DNA of 64,000 nucleotides from Gammaproteobacteria bacterium (GCA_020849475.1 JADLGE010000111.1:1-64000), one strand, 5' to 3'; shown: positions 17,911 to 27,362, counted from the first letter of the stretch. Notes: generated by a model not told the origin, from the sequence alone. Translations and numbers: made by a program.

Positions 17911-19182
17911 TCAATGTGCCGCGGTCGGCGGCACGCCGCCGGTGATCTCGTCGAATACCCGCGCCAGTTCACGCGCGCCCTCGCGACGCGAGAACGGGCG
18001 CACCGTATCGGCACTCGGCGTGCGGCATTCATTGCGCTCAAGGGCGGTGACGAATTCGAGCAAGCAGCGCTTGATGGCGGCCGCATCTTCGAGCGCGGCG
18101 ATATGGGCAAACCCAACGCTGCTCAACAACTTTCCGGTATCACCGCCGGGATTGGCCAGCCCGAGCACCGGCTTGCGGGTATAGAGATACTCGTAAACCT
18201 TGGCCGGGATCTGCTCGTCACACAGGCGCGACTGGCAGGCAATCAGGCCATCGACCATCCACATCTCCTCCACCGCCGAGCGATAGTCGACCGGCGGCGC
18301 AAGTTCGACCATGTCGGCAACACCCGCGGCTTCAGCATCTTTGCGGTACTGCTCATCGCTGCCAGAGGCGCGCAGGCGCACGCGCAGGCGCGCGGCGCTC
18401 AACTGGCCTTCGCGTTTGAGTTCGCCCATCGCCGCGAACAACGCGCCGGGGTTGCGTTCCATCGGATACAGAATGCCACTGTGCAGCAGCACCAGCGGGC
18501 CATTGCGTGCTTGCGCCTGGCCATCGTTCACTGGTTCGAGACCGCGAAAGGTTTCTTCATCGTAGCCATTGTTGATGACTTTGATGCGCGCCGGCGGGAA
18601 GTGGGGATATTTGCGCGCGTAATTCTGCGCGGTGGTCGGCGTCGTGACGGTGACGGCCGCCGCGCGTCGAAACACCGCCCGTTCAATCTTGGCGAAACAC
18701 CAGCGCACCCGTGGGTCGGCCGGATAATCAGTCTGGGCCATGGGATCGCGAAAATCAGCGCACCACGGCAGACCGGTCAGACGATGCAGGCACCAGCCAA
18801 TGGCATGGGCGCTCGCAATCGGGAATGTGGAGAACAGCGCCGTCACGCCGTCCTTACGGATTGCACGCAGGCCCGCCAAGGTGCCGGTGATTATCCAGCT
18901 CTGCCAGCGGTCCGGCAGTTCCAGCATGCGCAGATAGCGACCGCCAATGGAGAAATCACGTTGCGCATCGCAGGCGAACGCGCGATGCACATTGATATCG
19001 CCAGGTATCAGGTCGGCATTCTCGGAACGGCCACTCAGGTAGACGCGCGGGTGCACGGTCAGCACCGACACATCCCAGCCGAATTCACGCAGATAGCGCG
19101 CAAACGCCACGGTCCGGTGTACGCCACTGCTACCCTGGATCGGAGGGAAGTGGTAGGCAATCAGGAGTGCGCGCCTGCTCAA
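17911..19182 (-). CDS. Glycosyltransferase, GT4-like
   Basis: 423 residues with a GT-B layout. The N-terminal domain starts AYHFPPIQGSSGVHRT, typical of family 4 sugar transferases, and the C-terminal donor-binding domain contains VINNGYDEETF, LVLLHSGILYP and PAKVYEYLYTRKPVLGL, where the Glu of the E-x7-E-like region contacts the donor sugar. It acts in the cytoplasm on lipid-linked glycan. It heads the minus-strand group with the adenylation enzyme and the large secreted protein. Donor and acceptor are unknown. Confidence 0.85.
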   Translation of the reverse strand: MSRRALLIAYHFPPIQGSSGVHRTVAFARYLREFGWDVSVLTVHPRVYLSGRSENADLIPGDINVHRAFACDAQRDFSIGGRYLRMLELPDRWQSWIITGTLAGLRAIRKDGVTALFSTFPIASAHAIGWCLHRLTGLPWCADFRDPMAQTDYPADPRVRWCFAKIERAVFRRAAAVTVTTPTTAQNYARKYPHFPPARIKVINNGYDEETFRGLEPVNDGQAQARNGPLVLLHSGILYPMERNPGALFAAMGELKREGQLSAARLRVRLRASGSDEQYRKDAEAAGVADMVELAPPVDYRSAVEEMWMVDGLIACQSRLCDEQIPAKVYEYLYTRKPVLGLANPGGDTGKLLSSVGFAHIAALEDAAAIKRCLLEFVTALERNECRTPSADTVRPFSRREGARELARVFDEITGGVPPTAAH

Positions 19183-19703
19183 TTTTCACCTCGGTCGGGG
19201 AGTCCCTTGCTCACGGCACGCATCATAGACGTTTCTTGACCTCACATATCCGTCGCGACCTTAGGGAAGCTCTGAAGAATCGTAGCGAGCGAAGGTAGGT
19301 CGTGCGCGCCCGGAGCGCAGGAACCGCAGCGTATAGGGAAATACGTGAGGGTTTCGAGCACCGGACGCGCGCGCGATACCGAGCGCAGTAGGTTCTTGAG
19401 AGCTTCCTTAGCGGCTCACTGCCGCTGTCATTGAGTGCTGCTTCACACGCCCAACGTCAACGGTCCGCGTTCAATTGTGCCGCTCCAAGGTTTGGGCATA
19501 CCCTAGGCGCGAGCCTTGTGCATGGCGTGCCGCGTTGCTTTTCAATCTCATGACGTATGAGCGTCGGACCTCAGAATTGCAGGCGTGGGCCGCTATAGCC
19601 GCTCAAGGCAGACAGCGTCGTGCCGATTTGAAGAGCGCCCCGCTGACTGCCATCGTTGCAACCGGTCCGCTCCCCGATATTCAAGCTAGCGAAGGATAAA
19701 TCC
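19183..19703. other. 521-bp divergent intergenic region containing a fold-back element
   Basis: It separates the minus-strand glycosyltransferase from the plus-strand ATP-grasp gene. The left half holds the 143-bp palindromic element at 19265-19407. The remaining 290 bp up to 19690 show no gene that I can support. Confidence 0.5.
19265..19407. mobile_element. 143-bp fold-back (MITE-like) palindromic element
   Basis: The two ends are inverted repeats: GGAAGCTCTGAAGAA on the left and TTCTTGAGAGCTTCC on the right, 14 of 15 matching. Complementarity continues inwards with some mismatches (CGAGCGAAGGTA against TACCGAGCG, GCGCGCCCGG against CCGGACGCGC) to a centre at about 19337, the palindrome CGTATagggaaATACG. 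The whole sequence could fold into one long hairpin. It has no open reading frame. This fits a miniature inverted-repeat or REP-type element; I see no second copy in the window. Confidence 0.65.
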
Positions 19704-20900
19704 GTGGTCCAATCCACTGCCGCACTCATCGTTGGATTCACCATCCAGGGTTTGGCTGTCGCGCGCGCCCTTGCCAGTCGCGGGGTCAAAGTCTATGTCG
19801 TCGAGCGCAGCGACGAAGGCACCACGGCGAAATCGGCGGCGGTGAAATTTTTCGTGCGCGCGGGCATGAAGCCCAAAGAGCTGACGCAAACCCTGCTCGA
19901 CCTGCGCCGCGAGTTGCCGGAGCAGCGCATCGTGCTTTTTCCGGGCAGCGATCGCACCGTGCGGGCGGTGGCCAGGAACTGGGAGGTGTTGGGGCAACAT
20001 TACCTGCTGAGCTGGGCGGCCCATGTCGATTTCGTGCCGCGTCTGACCTACAAGTCGGCGGTGCTGGAAATCGCTCAATCCTCCGCCACCCGCTTCCCCG
20101 CGACTTGCGATATCAACTCCACCGCCGACATCGCGCAGCTGTCCCGCCTGCGCTTGCCCGTGATCGTCAAACCGAATCGCCCGCCGGGTCAGTTCAAAAC
20201 TTTCATCGCCACCGACCATGGCGAGCTGCGCCGTTTCGTAGAAGGTCGCGCCGAACAATTGCCATTCGTTGCCCAGGAGTACATTGAGGGCGGCGACGAG
20301 AAACTGGTGTTCTGCACCATGTTCCTCGACCGCGGGCGGGAGGTCGCCAACATGACCGGCCGCAAGTTGCGCAGCTTCCCGGCGGGACGCGGACGCGGCA
20401 CCGTCATCGAAACCAACAGCGACGCCCGGGTGCTCGACGCCGCGCGCCGATATTTCGCCGGGCTGCCGCTGTCAGGCCCGGTGTCCATCGAGTTCAAGAT
20501 GGACGCGCAAGGCGAGCTGTGGATGATAGAACCGAATGTCGGCCGCACCGAATTCTGTGTCGACGCCATCATTCAAAGCGGTTTGAACCTGCCCTACATG
20601 GAGTTCTGCTACGCATTGGGCGAAGCGTATGAGCACCTCGCCAACGAACCGCGCCAGGCAGTGATCTGGTTCGACACCCAGAGCGACCCCTTGTGCTACG
20701 TACTGACCTGCCTCAAGCACGGCAAACTGAAACCCTTCGGCAAGCGACCGGTGTTTCCATTTCTGGGGCATGGCCAGCCAGGCCTGGTGGTGCACGCCTG
20801 GGTGTCATTGCTTGGCAGAAAGACCGCCCATGTGCGCGACGCCGTCATGCGGCGCGTGCGTAGATTGCTCGGCGCGACGCCAGCGCAGGCCAAGACGTGA
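19704..20900 (+). CDS. ATP-grasp superfamily ligase (second)
   Basis: 398 residues. An N-terminal Rossmann-like half (ALIVGFTIQGLAVARALASRG) is followed by an ATP-grasp fold: LPVIVKPNRPP (lysine strand), FVAQEYIEGGDEKLVF (adenine-contact region) and SIEFKMDAQGELWMIEPNVGR with the Mg-binding E-P-N. The GTG start at 19704 is chosen because GAAGGA lies 7 nt upstream. It belongs to the CarB/D-aspartate-ligase-like branch and probably joins a carboxylate to an amine. It is coupled to the next gene by a GTGA overlap. The substrate is unknown. Confidence 0.82.
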   Translation: MVQSTAALIVGFTIQGLAVARALASRGVKVYVVERSDEGTTAKSAAVKFFVRAGMKPKELTQTLLDLRRELPEQRIVLFPGSDRTVRAVARNWEVLGQHYLLSWAAHVDFVPRLTYKSAVLEIAQSSATRFPATCDINSTADIAQLSRLRLPVIVKPNRPPGQFKTFIATDHGELRRFVEGRAEQLPFVAQEYIEGGDEKLVFCTMFLDRGREVANMTGRKLRSFPAGRGRGTVIETNSDARVLDAARRYFAGLPLSGPVSIEFKMDAQGELWMIEPNVGRTEFCVDAIIQSGLNLPYMEFCYALGEAYEHLANEPRQAVIWFDTQSDPLCYVLTCLKHGKLKPFGKRPVFPFLGHGQPGLVVHAWVSLLGRKTAHVRDAVMRRVRRLLGATPAQAKT

Positions 20901-22042
20901 ACACTCGCAGTTCGCCGCAAGCCCTGGCCCACGGCCAGCCGGCATCGGCAGCCACCGGCGCGGCCGGTGGTGAATGCGAAGTGCTGTCGCTGACCGCAGG
21001 GATCGCGCGTTACGAGGCGGAGTGGAGTCACCTGGTTGACTCGACAGCGCTCAATCCCAGCCTGCTGCCGGGATGGGTGCGCATCGTCGCGACCAACAGC
21101 GGCATTGCCGACCACGCGAAACTGCTCGTGCAGCACCATGGCGGCCACGTGACGGGCGTCGTTCCCTATTTTGCGCAGCCTGCACGCATCCTCGGCATCC
21201 CGCTGAACAAACTTTCGCTGGTCTCGAACCTGGTCTCTTACCACGCCGACCTGCCGTGCGCCGGCAGCCGCTTGAACCTGTTGAAAGCCCTGCTGCGCGG
21301 TGAACCGACATGGCAGGTTCTGCAAGTCGACAACATCCTGCCCGATGGACCGACGGCCGTCGCACTTGAAGAACTGTGCCAGGAAATGGGTGGACGCCTG
21401 CTCACTTATCCGGTCGACTTCGCGCCCTACCTGCCCATCGCGCAACCCTTCGACGCGCTACTGGCGACGATGGACAAGAAGTTTCGCTACAAATATCGCA
21501 AGCGTCAGGAATCGCTCGGCGACCATACCGGACTGAGCATGCGTTGGTTCACCCAGCCCGACGAGGTCCAGGCATTTCTTGATGCGATGCTGGCGGTCGA
21601 GGCCCGCAGCTGGAAAGCGCAGCAAGGCGTGGCGGTCGCAGCCGCCACGCATGAAGGCAGTTACTACGCGAAACTGCTGCCCTACCTGGCCACGCAAGGC
21701 GATCTGCTCGCCAATGTGCTGTTCCAGGGCGACACACCGGTGGCCTATAACCTGTGCTGCCATCACGGCGGCTGGGTCGGTCAGCTCAAGACCGCGTTCG
21801 ATATTTCTCTGGAACAACTGTCGCCGGGCGCGCTCGTGATCGACGGCGCCATACGCGCGGCGTTTGAGCGGGGCGCGCGGGAATTCGACTTTCTGGGGAC
21901 GCCCGGCAAGTCCGCGCCCGAACCTCACAAACTGTTCTGGACCAAGCATGTCCGCTCGCACATCTCCTGCTTCCTGTTTGCGCCGCGGCCCGTGCCGCGT
22001 CTCATCGCCGCGGTCAAGCACTGGCGTCAGGCACGCGCCTAG
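20897..22042 (+). CDS. GNAT/FemAB-like acyl- or aminoacyltransferase
   Basis: 381 residues of the Acetyltransf_6 (BioF2-like, CelD/BcsL) type, a double-GNAT fold related to FemAB. The central segment MDKKFRYKYRKRQESLG (about 193-209) is the Lys/Arg-rich stretch that precedes the second GNAT half, and FDFLGTPGKSAPEPHKLFW (about 334-352) is the conserved C-terminal motif. The GTG start overlaps the stop of the ATP-grasp gene. It probably transfers an acyl or aminoacyl group to a sugar amine in the cytoplasm. It differs from the XrtA-type FemAB protein at 52034-53053. Confidence 0.82.
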   Translation: MNTRSSPQALAHGQPASAATGAAGGECEVLSLTAGIARYEAEWSHLVDSTALNPSLLPGWVRIVATNSGIADHAKLLVQHHGGHVTGVVPYFAQPARILGIPLNKLSLVSNLVSYHADLPCAGSRLNLLKALLRGEPTWQVLQVDNILPDGPTAVALEELCQEMGGRLLTYPVDFAPYLPIAQPFDALLATMDKKFRYKYRKRQESLGDHTGLSMRWFTQPDEVQAFLDAMLAVEARSWKAQQGVAVAAATHEGSYYAKLLPYLATQGDLLANVLFQGDTPVAYNLCCHHGGWVGQLKTAFDISLEQLSPGALVIDGAIRAAFERGAREFDFLGTPGKSAPEPHKLFWTKHVRSHISCFLFAPRPVPRLIAAVKHWRQARA

Positions 22043-22090
22043 ACCAGGCGGTGGGAAAAGCCTCGGTGTGAATGGATAATCGGCCACGAT

Positions 22091-22891
22091 ATGAGATGTG
22101 ACGTACGCCATCGTATGAATATTTTCGGTATCACAGCATGCACGCGCCCAGGCGCGACAGCCGCCGCGGCTCGCCGCGCGCGCGCCCTGCTCGCAAGCGT
22201 GTTCATGGCCGTGCTGGTGTTGAGCCACGCACCCGCCGCCCACGCCTTGATGTTCGATCCGACAGACGCGGAATGGCTCACCTGGCCCGGCTACTGCAAA
22301 GCCCGCAGCCACGAAGAGACCGACCCACGCGTGCGCCCCGCGGACCGCGCCAAATGGAAGGCCAGTTTCACCGAAGCCGCATGGAAACCCTTGCATCACT
22401 ACTGCGCGGGCATCGTCAAGGTCGTGCGCGCCATGCGCGAGAAACAAGCAGAACGCCGCGTCTACTTCGTCAAGGATGCGATCAAGGAATACGACTACTG
22501 GCTGGAACGGGTGCCGCCGGACGACCCGTTCTTCGCCACGGTCCTGACCGCCAAGGCCGAAGGCCTGCTCAAGCTCGGCAAGCACGAAGCGGCGGAGAAA
22601 ATGCTGAAGTCGGCCATTGCGCGGACTCCGGACAACACCCGCCCGTATCTCATGCTGTCGCTGGTCTACCAGGACGAGAAACGGCTCGAGGATGCGCGCG
22701 AGATTCTGCTGCGTGCCAATCAAGCGGCGAAAGAGAAATCCGCCGAAGTCTGGTATTTCCTCGGCCTGGTCAACCTCAAACTGCGCGACTATCCGGCCGC
22801 CGAAAGCGCCGCCCAATCGGCCTACGCGCTGGGCTATCCGCTGCAGGGACTCAAGCGCAAGCTCAAGGCTCAGGGTTATTTCAAGAACTGA
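22091..22891 (+). CDS. Secreted TPR-repeat protein
   Basis: 266 residues. A hydrophobic leader (ALLASVFMAVLVLSHAPAAHA) suggests a signal peptide; an ATG at 22115 could be the true start. The mature N-terminus (DPTDAEWLTWPGYCKARS) carries a Trp-rich segment, and the C-terminal half has about three tetratricopeptide repeats (AKAEGLLKLGKHEAAEKML, PYLMLSLVYQDEKRLEDA, WYFLGLVNLKLRDYPAAE). It is probably a periplasmic or membrane-attached scaffold. It follows the GNAT gene by 48 bp and converges on the asparagine synthetase-like gene. Confidence 0.75.
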   Translation: MRCDVRHRMNIFGITACTRPGATAAAARRARALLASVFMAVLVLSHAPAAHALMFDPTDAEWLTWPGYCKARSHEETDPRVRPADRAKWKASFTEAAWKPLHHYCAGIVKVVRAMREKQAERRVYFVKDAIKEYDYWLERVPPDDPFFATVLTAKAEGLLKLGKHEAAEKMLKSAIARTPDNTRPYLMLSLVYQDEKRLEDAREILLRANQAAKEKSAEVWYFLGLVNLKLRDYPAAESAAQSAYALGYPLQGLKRKLKAQGYFKN

Positions 22892-22924
22892 GCGCGACCG
22901 CGCCAGGGCAAGCCTGCAACGCGT

Positions 22925-24730
22925 TCAAAACCCGTGGCTCGTGAACCACATTTCCAGCGCCACCAGTATCCACGCCAGTTCTCCGTAGTAGGACGCGGCT
23001 TCGCGCTCGTAGCGCCTTTCGGCGTCGAGCAGGAATTCATTGCGGAAAATGCCGCGCCCGCGCAAACCTGCGAAAGCCTCGCGCACCATGTTCTTGAGGC
23101 CGGCGTCGGTACGCATCCATACGCCGAAAGGCAGGCCGAAGCCATGCTTGGACTTGTTCAGGATCTCCTGCGGCAGGAAGTCCGCGCAGGCGCGCTTGTA
23201 CAGACCGCGCAATTGCCCGCCGGTCAGCATGCTCGCCGAACTGATCCTGGCCGCGAGATCCACCAGGCGGTCGTCGAGCATCGGGTAACACACTTCCACG
23301 CCCGCCAGGTCGCACATGTTGTTGACCTTGACCAGATCGTTGTCCGCCAGCGTGAATTTCCAGTCGAGGTATAGCATGCGCTGCAGACTGTCACCGCTGG
23401 CGGGCGCCTGGTAGCGCTGTCGCCAGATATGCCACGGCGCCTCACGGTCGATGCTGGACAACCAGTCGGACTCGAAGACGCTCGCCGGGTCGAGACGATT
23501 GAGGAAGTTGTAGGACTGCAGCCTGTCGGGCAGCCCCATGCGCGCCTGCTGTATGTAGCGCGCGCCTTTGCCGGTCACGGGCAAGTGATTCAGCCAAGGC
23601 AGCAGGCGATATCCGCCTTCGAGCAGGCTGCGCAAGACGGCGGGAAAGCTGAAATACAGCTCGAATTTCTGCTGTTCGGTATAGCGCGTGTTACCGGCAA
23701 ACAATTCATCACCGCCGTCGCCCGCCAGCATCATGTCGACGCCGTGTTCGCGCGCGAAGCGTGCGCAGTGATAGGTCGGCAGCACCGATGAATTGCCGAA
23801 AGGCTCACCGTAGTGGGCGGCGATGCGCGGCAAGGACTCCAGCACATCGGCCGGCGTGACGAAATACTCGTGATGCTCGGTGCCGAAATGGCGGGAAGCG
23901 AGCCGCGCGTATGCCGATTCATCGTAGCCTTCGGCGTCGAAGCCGATGGTGAAAGTGCGGGCCGCGCCGCTGCCGCGCTTGAGCATGCCGGCCACGGTGG
24001 AGCTGTCCAGGCCGCCGCTCAGAAAGGCGCCACACCCGGGTCGCGCGCGCTCTGCAACGGCAAGCTCCAGCGCCGCGAGCAATTGTGGCGCGAGACTGTC
24101 GACGCCGTCATCGTGGCCGGCGAACTGCGGCCGCCAATGGCTGTCGAGCGCGATCGCCGCGCCGTCCCAGTGCAACAGCGTGGCCGGTTCGAGCTTGGCG
24201 ATGCCGCGGTAAATCGTGCGCGGCGCCGGAATGCAGTGAAAGAACACGTAGTCGTAGATGGCCTGCGCGTCGAGTTCGCGCTGCGCACCCGACACCGCCA
24301 AAAGCGCGCCGGGCTCGCTGGCAAAACTGAATTCACCGTTCGCCTGTCGGTAATACAGGGGATGCCTGGCGAAGCGATCATTGAGCAACGACACCTGGCC
24401 GTTCACCCCATTGACCACCAGCAAGAGGCAGGCGCCGCCAATCTCTACGAGCGACAGCGCATGGCCATCCGCGTGGCGCGCCAGTACAGCGTCGAGCGCT
24501 TGCTGATCGCGCGTCCGCTCTTCGCCGCTGGCGCGCAACAAAAAACCACGCAGCGGGCCGGCCTCCGCTCGCACACAGCTGCCGCCGGCATGGGCGAACA
24601 GGCCGCCATGGAAGGACTCCGTGGCGACGTCGTGGCGACCGGCCAAGGCCCGCGCGCCGATCATTTCGCCCAGCATCTGCCGTGGTTCACGGCCGCTCGG
24701 GCCCTGTGTCGTTCCGCACACAAAAATCAT
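22925..24730 (-). CDS. Asparagine synthetase-like amidotransferase lacking Cys2
   Basis: 601 residues: an N-terminal Ntn/GATase-II domain and a C-terminal ATP-pyrophosphatase domain with the PP-loop FLSGGLDSS at about 237-245 and AGDGGDELFAG. The protein starts MIFVCG, so the N-terminal nucleophile Cys2 of class-II amidotransferases is missing and the first Cys is residue 5. Glutamine hydrolysis is therefore doubtful; the enzyme may use ammonia or another amine, or form an intramolecular amide as beta-lactam synthetase does. It is a single-gene minus-strand unit with convergent neighbours on its left side. Other AsnB copies in the window keep Cys2. Confidence 0.82.
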   Translation of the reverse strand: MIFVCGTTQGPSGREPRQMLGEMIGARALAGRHDVATESFHGGLFAHAGGSCVRAEAGPLRGFLLRASGEERTRDQQALDAVLARHADGHALSLVEIGGACLLLVVNGVNGQVSLLNDRFARHPLYYRQANGEFSFASEPGALLAVSGAQRELDAQAIYDYVFFHCIPAPRTIYRGIAKLEPATLLHWDGAAIALDSHWRPQFAGHDDGVDSLAPQLLAALELAVAERARPGCGAFLSGGLDSSTVAGMLKRGSGAARTFTIGFDAEGYDESAYARLASRHFGTEHHEYFVTPADVLESLPRIAAHYGEPFGNSSVLPTYHCARFAREHGVDMMLAGDGGDELFAGNTRYTEQQKFELYFSFPAVLRSLLEGGYRLLPWLNHLPVTGKGARYIQQARMGLPDRLQSYNFLNRLDPASVFESDWLSSIDREAPWHIWRQRYQAPASGDSLQRMLYLDWKFTLADNDLVKVNNMCDLAGVEVCYPMLDDRLVDLAARISSASMLTGGQLRGLYKRACADFLPQEILNKSKHGFGLPFGVWMRTDAGLKNMVREAFAGLRGRGIFRNEFLLDAERRYEREAASYYGELAWILVALEMWFTSHGF

Positions 24731-24915
24731 AGTTTGACCATGTTGGAAGCTTGCTGCGCAGTCACTGCGCACCCGCGAGCACTCGCTGTAATTGGCGGGT
24801 ACTTCTGAAATACTTCATCGGCGCCCCGACCAATCTCTGAACGGCCACGCGTGGGCGCATTCAGATTGGCGGTCGTCGGCCGCCAATCATAAGCATTGAG
24901 CAACCATTGACGAAA

Positions 24916-25917
24916 ATGTCCAAGCTGGCTATCCGACTCGCACTGACCACGGCCGGCGCGCTGCAGCGTCGCCTGTCCATCGTCCTGTTCCACCGCGTGC
25001 TGTCGGCGCCCGACGCGCTGCTGCCTGACGAACCCGATATCGTGCGCTTCGCAGAGCAGATTAGCTGGCTGCGCGACTGCTTTCGAATCCTGCCGCTCAC
25101 CGACGCCGCGGCGCGCCTGGCTGCCGGCACCCTGCCGGCGCGCGCGCTGTGCATCACGTTCGACGACGGCTATCGCGACAATGCCGACAATGCCCTGCCC
25201 GTGCTGCAAGATCTGGGCGTACCCGCGACCTTCTTTGTCACCACCCGCTATCTCGCTGGCGGCATGATGTGGAATGACCGCGTGGTGGAAGCCGTCAGGC
25301 ATTGGCCAGAGGCGCACACCCATCTCGATATTTCCATGCACGGTCTCCAGTCACCCGCCTTGGCGATGGGGCGCAAAGCGGTCATGGAGAATGTGCTGCT
25401 GCAGATGAAATACCTCGACTACGGGGTGCGCGAGACGCTGGCGGACGAACTGCTGGCCCGCAGCGCTGCGCCGGCCCGACGCATGATGATGAACGAAAGC
25501 GAAATCAGAACATTGCACGCGGCAGGCATGGAAATCGGTGGACATACCGTCAGCCATCCGATCCTGTGCAAGCTGCCGGCGTCCGAGGCGCGCCGCGAAA
25601 TCGCCGACAACAAATCCACCCTCGAACAAATCATTGGCGCGCCGTTGACGAGCTTCGCCTATCCTAACGGCAAACCGCAGCGTGACTATGGCGCGGAACA
25701 CGTCGCCATGCTGCGCGAGCGCGGATACCGTTACGCCCTGACCACCTCGGCCGGCGCCGCCAATCGCAGCACCAGCCTGCTGCAACTGCCGCGCTTCACC
25801 CCTTGGGATCGAGACGCGACGCGCTACCTGGCACGCATGGCGGCGAATTACTTCCGGGCGCCCGAGTGCGTCGATGAATCGGTCAAGGTCGCGGCGACCG
25901 CGCAGCCAGCGCGCTGA
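24916..25917 (+). CDS. Polysaccharide deacetylase (NodB domain)
   Basis: 333 residues of carbohydrate esterase family 4. The metal-binding Asp pair is in ITFDDGY (about 79-85), the HxxxH-type metal site is GGHTVSHP (about 209-216), and FAYPNGKPQRDYG is the third motif. It removes N-acetyl groups from a GlcNAc-containing glycan. The ATG at 24916 is preferred to a TTG three codons upstream (24907). Its end overlaps the tail of the convergent glycosyltransferase by 35 bp. It is not the XrtA-specific deacetylase, which lies at 53040-53936. Confidence 0.85.
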   Translation: MSKLAIRLALTTAGALQRRLSIVLFHRVLSAPDALLPDEPDIVRFAEQISWLRDCFRILPLTDAAARLAAGTLPARALCITFDDGYRDNADNALPVLQDLGVPATFFVTTRYLAGGMMWNDRVVEAVRHWPEAHTHLDISMHGLQSPALAMGRKAVMENVLLQMKYLDYGVRETLADELLARSAAPARRMMMNESEIRTLHAAGMEIGGHTVSHPILCKLPASEARREIADNKSTLEQIIGAPLTSFAYPNGKPQRDYGAEHVAMLRERGYRYALTTSAGAANRSTSLLQLPRFTPWDRDATRYLARMAANYFRAPECVDESVKVAATAQPAR

Positions 25918-27073
25918 ACAATTCGTACTGACCATTGCTGGTCGCGGTCCAGCTGAAGCCTTCGGCATAGGCGCGTGTGGCCGCGCGCGCCGGTGGTTCT
26001 GCCAGCAAGGCGCGCACGCCCGCTGTGATGGCCGACGCTGACCGCTCGTCGATGAGGCGACCGGCGGCGGGCGCCGCCACCACCTCGGGTGTGCCCCACA
26101 CGCGGGTCGCGAGCACCGGCGTGCCGCAAGCCATCGATTCCAGCAAGACATTGGCCCAGCCTTCGCGACTCGATGCCAGCACCAAGATGTCCGCCGCCGA
26201 ATAGTAATCACGCAGTTCGATTTGCGGCACTAGGCCGGCGAAACGGACGCGCTCCGCCACGCCCAAACGCTGAGCCAGGCGTTCCAGCGCCGCGCGCTCC
26301 GGCCCCTCGCCAATGATGATGAGACTCGTGTCCGGCAGCTCGCACAGCGCTTCGATGACGAGATGATGGCCCTTGAGCTCGATGAGATTGCCGACCGACA
26401 ACAGCAGGCGTCCTTCGATGCCGTAACGTTGGCGCACGGCGTCGGCAGGCACCGGGCAAAAGCGCGCGAGGTCGACGCCATTGCGCAGCACGCGAATGCG
26501 TGTCTCATCGACACCCAGGCTGACCAGCCGGTCGCGCAGCGCGGCGGCCACCGTGATGACGGCGTCCGCGTGGGCAGCGGCCCACAATATCCAGCGACGC
26601 GGCAAGGGGAAGTCCGGCATCAGGCTGATATCGCTGCCGCGCGCGGTAATCGACACGGGAATGCCGAGCTCGCGACCGATCATGAGCGCGGCCACGCCGT
26701 CGGGATAGAAAAAATGCGCATCGATGACGTCGATACGTCGCTCACGCGCGAGGCGCGCGACCAGGCCGCGCGTGGCGCGATACATGAGCCACGGCGACAC
26801 GTGCCAACTGAGCTTGGGCACCACCGCATAACGCGGATGCCAGACCGGCACGCCGTCGCGCTCCTCGGTGGCGGGCACGCTGGCGTACACGCCATACAGA
26901 CCAAAGCGCTCACCGGTCAGGGGAAACCACGGCACCGGCGCGACCACGCGGCAGTCGACCTCATGTTCGGCGCGCAAGTGGCGCAGCCGCTGCTCGATGA
27001 AAATACCGTGACGCGGCTGACGCACGCTCGGAAACAATGACGTGTAGGTAAGGAGCGCCAGTGCGTGCGTCAT
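25883..27073 (-). CDS. Glycosyltransferase, GT4 family (TuaC-like)
   Basis: 396 residues starting MTHALALLTYTSLFP. The N-terminal RHGIFIEQRLRHL and HFFYPDGVAA, and the C-terminal GNLIELKGHHLVIEAL, LIIIGEGPER, ILVLASSREGWANVLLESMACGTPVLAT (retaining E-x7-E motif) define a GT-B enzyme of family 4 similar to TuaC. The upstream in-frame extension to 27244 has no support. The 3' end overlaps the deacetylase gene by 35 bp tail to tail. The donor sugar is unknown. Confidence 0.87.
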   Translation of the reverse strand: MTHALALLTYTSLFPSVRQPRHGIFIEQRLRHLRAEHEVDCRVVAPVPWFPLTGERFGLYGVYASVPATEERDGVPVWHPRYAVVPKLSWHVSPWLMYRATRGLVARLARERRIDVIDAHFFYPDGVAALMIGRELGIPVSITARGSDISLMPDFPLPRRWILWAAAHADAVITVAAALRDRLVSLGVDETRIRVLRNGVDLARFCPVPADAVRQRYGIEGRLLLSVGNLIELKGHHLVIEALCELPDTSLIIIGEGPERAALERLAQRLGVAERVRFAGLVPQIELRDYYSAADILVLASSREGWANVLLESMACGTPVLATRVWGTPEVVAAPAAGRLIDERSASAITAGVRALLAEPPARAATRAYAEGFSWTATSNGQYELFSALAARSPRP

Positions 27074-27362
27074 GGCAGATAGACTTGTCCGGGTCACACA
27101 GCAGGCCGTTCGGAAACGGGCAGAACGGAACGGTAAACATGCCAGCGGCCGCGCAGGATGCGCCGCCCCGGACCGCGGCGGAGTGTACCATGGGCCACTC
27201 ATGGCCTCGGGCCTCACAGATCCGTGGTGGCGGCCGCTAAGCATCCACCCATGAGTTGGGCAATGCCGCTGCGCTCTTACGCATCACCGATGCTTGTCCG
27301 GCGGCGTGCGCACAGCGCAGCACGCGGCCCTGCAAATACTTCTTCCGAGACCTGAAGCGTCG

